Part shown: piece by piece, positions 60,660-64,000 of the stretch
How the letters are laid out: each line of letters opens with the position of its first letter
Numbering within the stretch: position 1 is the first letter of the stretch
From: Deltaproteobacteria bacterium
GTDB taxonomy: Bacteria; Desulfobacterota; Desulfobacteria; Desulfobacterales; SURF-15
Direction of reading: 5' to 3'
NCBI GenBank assembly: GCA_019309565.1
Contig: JAFDFZ010000005.1
Location: 19,581-83,580, forward strand
Length of the DNA: 64,000 nt
The notes under the pieces: model-generated
The model's input: the letters and a program-made list of their open reading frames with translations, nothing else
Told to the model about the DNA's origin: nothing
Databases searched by the model: none
Position numbers and translations under genes: made by a program

Positions 60660-61541
60660 TTATCCCGTACTGATCAGCGCCACCCCGCAGACCACAGAGA
60701 TAACCCCTAAAACGATACGACGGGTTAGAGTCTCTTGCCTGAAGGTAACCGAAGCCAACAGGGTGAACGTAGGATAGGCGGCGACAATGGGAGAGACAAC
60801 CAGCACCTGTCCTGCTTTCAGTGCCCCATACATGCACCACACGGCGACACCGATCCCCATACCAGTAATGGTAAAATGGATCACCCCCTTTTTGTTGAGC
60901 CGATGCGGTACAGGCAAATATCCTTTGCTTAAACGGTACCACAGAACCGATGAACAGAATGCAACGAAAAACGATAAAAACCCTGCCATAAACGGATTCG
61001 GCATGAGGTTTAAGCCAAATTTACCAACGGTTTGATTCAAGCCGCGAATAGCCGCAGCCCCGGTGGCTAAAAGCAACGCCGATTTCACGATGGCCGAAAC
61101 ACCCCGCGGATCCCAGCAAAGAGTGATCACACCGGCAACCGTAAATACCGTTCCAAGGCCAATGCCAGGTGTCAATTCCTCTCCAAGAAAAAGAAAAGCG
61201 CTCAGCATGGCGAAAAATGGCGCTGTGGCACAAAAAGCGGATGATACGGTGGGGCCAATTCGCCGGTTGGCCTCAAAGGAAAGAAACATGGAAAACAGCG
61301 GATGCATAAGCCCATTTCCCACAAATATCCAAAACCCAAGTGTAAACCAGTCTTCAGCACGCATCCAGAGGGGAGATATCAAAACGTAAAACAGCACGGT
61401 TGTACCAATGGAAATCATGGAGCCGGTTTGAGCATCCAAATAATTCAGCCCCCTGCGCGTAACCACCGTTGAGCAACCAAAAAAGAAAGCGGCTAAAGTC
61501 GCCAGTACCACGGGTTTCATTGAAGTTTCTGCGGGTATCAT
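60660..61541 (-). CDS. EamA/DMT-family transporter
   Basis: A 293-residue inner-membrane transporter with about ten hydrophobic segments in two EamA repeats (VLATLAAFFFGCSTVVTRRG ... AFLFLGEELTPGIGLGTVFT; second repeat ... VAAYPTFTLLASVTFRQETL). The family exports metabolites or amino acids; the substrate is not predictable. The start is ATG 61541, with Met at residue 7 as an alternative. Confidence 0.88.
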   Translation of the reverse strand: MIPAETSMKPVVLATLAAFFFGCSTVVTRRGLNYLDAQTGSMISIGTTVLFYVLISPLWMRAEDWFTLGFWIFVGNGLMHPLFSMFLSFEANRRIGPTVSSAFCATAPFFAMLSAFLFLGEELTPGIGLGTVFTVAGVITLCWDPRGVSAIVKSALLLATGAAAIRGLNQTVGKFGLNLMPNPFMAGFLSFFVAFCSSVLWYRLSKGYLPVPHRLNKKGVIHFTITGMGIGVAVWCMYGALKAGQVLVVSPIVAAYPTFTLLASVTFRQETLTRRIVLGVISVVCGVALISTG

Positions 61542-61956
61542 ATAAACAATCTCGGTTTCACCACCATTCTAGCTCCTACATTGACAGGTTACCCAATTTA
61601 TTTTAGAAGTTCTCATATCACAGGCAAATCATATAAGCGAATCATTTATGGGCAGCCCGCAGCTTTGAAAGAGGATTCAATAATCCCGGCTTTAAAGCCT
61701 CGACCCGTACCAGGAACACGCCCATGGATTTGAAAAGAAATTATAGGGTATCGTTGGTAAAATTTGCGCCGCAAGCCTAGTTTCACCGAGAATTGCTGCT
61801 GAGCTTGCAAAAACGATTGATTGGTATGACATTATACCCTAAAGTAAATTATGTGCCGGTTTCAAGCCTTAAGCTCGGGGAGGCCATGGGACCAAGGGGG
61901 TAATAATCGCACAGCTATTTTGGATATAGCCTATGCAATTCCAATGGAGACAGGAT
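61542..61956. other. Divergent gap between EamA and the LOG-like gene
   Basis: It contains a 12-base palindrome GGCTTTAAAGCC (61688-61699) and an 8-bp inverted repeat TAGGGTAT/ATACCCTA near 61745 and 61833. No gene. Promoters for both neighbours must be here. Confidence 0.4.
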
Positions 61957-63831
61957 ATGTCCCTGAATGAAAGTCCTGATTGTAAGATCGAAAAGATTTT
62001 CCACGCGGATGAAAAAAAGGTGGTGGCACGGGTAACCACCTGTCTTAAAAAAGATCAGATGCAGTATTTTCTGCGTAATCAGGACTACCTCACTACAGAT
62101 CTTCATAGCACTAAAGCTAGGCTTGGAATCAACCAGCAGAAACTGAGTTCTTTTGAGCTGAAAGACGACAAAATTACTTACGAGGCAAGATTCTGGTTTT
62201 ACATCCCCGAATATGCTGTCGGCATGACCATCGATCAATTGCTAAATCCCGGCCTTGAGGTGAGCAAAGTCTACCTTAGAAATCCAGAGCTCAAGTATTC
62301 TGCCGAAGAGCTTATCAATCTCATTTCAAATCGAACGATCATTGTTCCCAAGGGGACCAAGGTTCTGGCAGAAGGCATCCTGGAGGTGCCGGTGATGCCG
62401 TTTGTACATCCGCCAAATTTTAAAGTGCTCACCCAGGAATACTTAAAGGCCGCCATTCAAAAACGGATTCCCCGCGAAGATTTGTATTTCGCACAACCTG
62501 AAAAAAGGGTCGATAAGGTAATCGTACCCGCATCAAGCGGCGTTATAACCCACACCAGCCTTTTTACCCAGCAAAACGAAATATATATTCTGGACCCGGA
62601 ACATGCGGACGCAAGGGTGGGAAGCAGGCACACTAATGGAATCATATATCTTGAGCTCATTGGTTCAGGAAAAGACATTGTAAAGGAGACGGCGCATATC
62701 GAGGTGTACAAACCAGCGTATAATCAGCAAGCAGAGAAGAGAACTTTTTTCATAGACCTTAAATCCGCTATGCTCACGGAGATTTACCGAAAGGAAAAAC
62801 TAAATAATCACATGATAGCAGTTGTCCATGACACAGGACAGCAACGACTTATCAGATTGAATGAAAAATTTGATACCCTCTTAAAGGACCTTAAACCGAA
62901 CTCAAGCCTTATTCTTCAGGATTTTCCCGACGGACGTCTTGCATCTTATTTCATTGTGGCGGCCGATCTCGGTCTTCTTAAAAACATGACCTTTCTTAAG
63001 GCTCCTGAAGAAAACTTCTTTTTCAGATCCAAGGATCTTGTCTTTATGGACACTCTTCAGGAGATGGGTGTCGGCATTTACTGGAAAAATCCGGTGCAGG
63101 GGGACCTTGTATTGCATAACCGTTTCTTCATGAAATCTTCGATCATACCCTCTTTCAACGAGGCCTTCGGTTCAAGAAAACTGGCCGCAATTTACGGTAC
63201 CGCCGGAGATCTTGATCCTGAAACACAAAAAGAAATAAAAGATACCACCAAATCGTTCAAAGATTTTCACGGCGGTATTTGTGGAATTCTAACAGGGGGC
63301 AGCGCCGGAGGCATCATGGCAATCATTTCAGAAATCACAGCAGCACTGGGCATGCTTTGCGGTGCGGTGTACTGGAAAATCCCGGGAATGGGGATCAATA
63401 CCGATGTTGATTTTGCAATGTACCTGGGTCGTGATTATTTGCTGGAAAGACAAGAAATACTGTCCGATACAACGGAAGCCGACATATATTTCAAAGGGGG
63501 AGTAGGCACCAACCTGGAAAGCGCCATCACCTTCGTGAAAAAGAAACTGGGAATCGGATATTACAAGCCTCAAATCTTCGTGGGGGATTTTTATAAACCT
63601 CTTCAGGAACTGCTTTATCATATTTCATCGGAAAAAATGGTTGATCCAAAGGTTTTTGAAAACTGCTATTTCATCAAGCATGGAGCCGAAATTTTCGAAA
63701 CACTTTGCAATCACTTCGGTTCTGAGGATAAGATGATTCACGAGGTATCGGTGGACAATTCCTTAAGAAGCAGATGGATTCGAATGAAATTTTCTGAAAG
63801 CAAAATAGAGATGCAAAACTTGAGCTATTGA
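61957..63831 (+). CDS. Large protein with a C-terminal LOG/TIGR00730-like Rossmann region
   Basis: A 624-residue protein with no family I can name with confidence. The N-terminal 400 residues are mixed (for example MTIDQLLNPGLEVSKVYLRN, VPASSGVITHTSLFTQQNEI). From about residue 435 it resembles the LOG (cytokinin-riboside-monophosphate hydrolase) fold: GGICGILTGGSAGGIMAIIS, then IYFKGGVGTNLESAITFVKK where LOG proteins have PGGxGT. The usual PGGxGTxxE motif is thus altered (K for P, no Glu at the expected place), so activity on nucleotides is uncertain. Start ATG 61957 is set by GGAG 7 bases before. Confidence 0.7.
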   Translation: MSLNESPDCKIEKIFHADEKKVVARVTTCLKKDQMQYFLRNQDYLTTDLHSTKARLGINQQKLSSFELKDDKITYEARFWFYIPEYAVGMTIDQLLNPGLEVSKVYLRNPELKYSAEELINLISNRTIIVPKGTKVLAEGILEVPVMPFVHPPNFKVLTQEYLKAAIQKRIPREDLYFAQPEKRVDKVIVPASSGVITHTSLFTQQNEIYILDPEHADARVGSRHTNGIIYLELIGSGKDIVKETAHIEVYKPAYNQQAEKRTFFIDLKSAMLTEIYRKEKLNNHMIAVVHDTGQQRLIRLNEKFDTLLKDLKPNSSLILQDFPDGRLASYFIVAADLGLLKNMTFLKAPEENFFFRSKDLVFMDTLQEMGVGIYWKNPVQGDLVLHNRFFMKSSIIPSFNEAFGSRKLAAIYGTAGDLDPETQKEIKDTTKSFKDFHGGICGILTGGSAGGIMAIISEITAALGMLCGAVYWKIPGMGINTDVDFAMYLGRDYLLERQEILSDTTEADIYFKGGVGTNLESAITFVKKKLGIGYYKPQIFVGDFYKPLQELLYHISSEKMVDPKVFENCYFIKHGAEIFETLCNHFGSEDKMIHEVSVDNSLRSRWIRMKFSESKIEMQNLSY

Positions 63832-63861
63832 CTCCAGGACCGGCATCTGCTCCCATTTCCC

Positions 63862-64000
63862 CTATCCGATGTAATAGTAAACACACCCCACCACCACAAG
63901 GCTGGCGATTCGAAATGCCTGCCCCGCAAGCAACAACTTCAGTCCTATGCCGGGTGAAAATATACCGAGATAGCGGGGCAGCTGATGCCGAAGGGCACGA
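63862..64000 (-). CDS. C-terminal end of a membrane protein (runs off the window)
   Basis: The minus strand reads 45 residues ending in a hydrophobic tail (IASLVVVGCVYYYIG, then stop TAG at 63862-63864), preceded by YLGIFSPGIGLKLLLAGQAF. This looks like the last membrane segments of an integral membrane protein. It is convergent with the LOG-like gene, with a 30-base gap. Too little is visible to name it. Confidence 0.5.
   Translation of the reverse strand, partial: RALRHQLPRYLGIFSPGIGLKLLLAGQAFRIASLVVVGCVYYYIG

Overview
The window reads as a chromosomal segment of a sulfate-reducing Desulfobacterota bacterium, most likely Desulfobacterales. It carries adenylyl-sulfate reductase (aprBA) and the quinone-interacting complex qmoABC, in a background of protein-coding housekeeping genes with moderate GC. 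There is no rRNA, CRISPR array or recognisable prophage. Three tRNA genes are present. Functions are assigned from motifs and family resemblance read by eye; no database search was run.

Layout. 1-5 kb, minus strand: translation operon infC-rpmI-rplT-pheS-pheT followed by the start of a MerR regulator. infC begins at an ATA codon, and thrS, its usual upstream partner, is missing. 5.3-7 kb: a stand-alone HsdR N-terminal-domain protein and a YkgJ-type cysteine-cluster protein. 7.3-18.9 kb: the sulfate-respiration block. aprBA and qmoABC are separated by about 4 kb of small metal-binding-type proteins (SEC-C/HEAT, two zinc ribbons, two more YkgJ paralogues). 19-21.4 kb: a radical SAM protein and a QueG-like ferredoxin, then tRNA-Ser(GCU) and tRNA-Ser(UGA) on the minus strand. 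22-30 kb, plus strand: a small acidic protein, moeA, a MoeA-periplasmic-binding fusion, archease, rtcB, uppP and a phosphomannomutase/phosphoglucomutase. 30.5-31 kb: a gene-free stretch packed with inverted repeats. 31-36.6 kb, minus strand: hsp20-lon-rlpA-gmhB and a prenyltransferase-like (six-hairpin) protein. 36.9-44.6 kb, plus strand: apbE, etfBA, rimO, a polyprenyl diphosphate synthase, a FlgT-like protein, a CDP-alcohol phosphatidyltransferase, then tRNA-Val(GAC). 45-54 kb: a threonine aldolase, a TIGR04076-type protein, an M19 dipeptidase, and a complete dipeptide ABC transporter (substrate-binding protein plus dppBCDF). 54-64 kb: an iodotyrosine-deiodinase-like nitroreductase, an overlapping pair formed by a TPR-SNF2 helicase and a zinc-ribbon partner, a broken ISAs1 transposase, a REP-associated tyrosine transposase (RAYT) with its repeats, an EamA transporter, a LOG-like protein and the end of a membrane protein.

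How it works together. AprBA and QmoABC carry electrons from the menaquinone pool to APS reduction. EtfBA feeds electrons from acyl-CoA or similar oxidation. MoeA and the MoeA-PBP fusion serve molybdenum/tungsten cofactor synthesis. The M19 dipeptidase and Dpp transporter form a peptide-uptake unit. The most accessory-looking part is 54.9-60.7 kb. There the helicase pair, the IS remnant and the RAYT/REP elements lie together. The best candidates for something undescribed are that helicase pair, the structured island at 30.65-30.97 kb, and the metal-binding cassette between aprBA and qmoABC.
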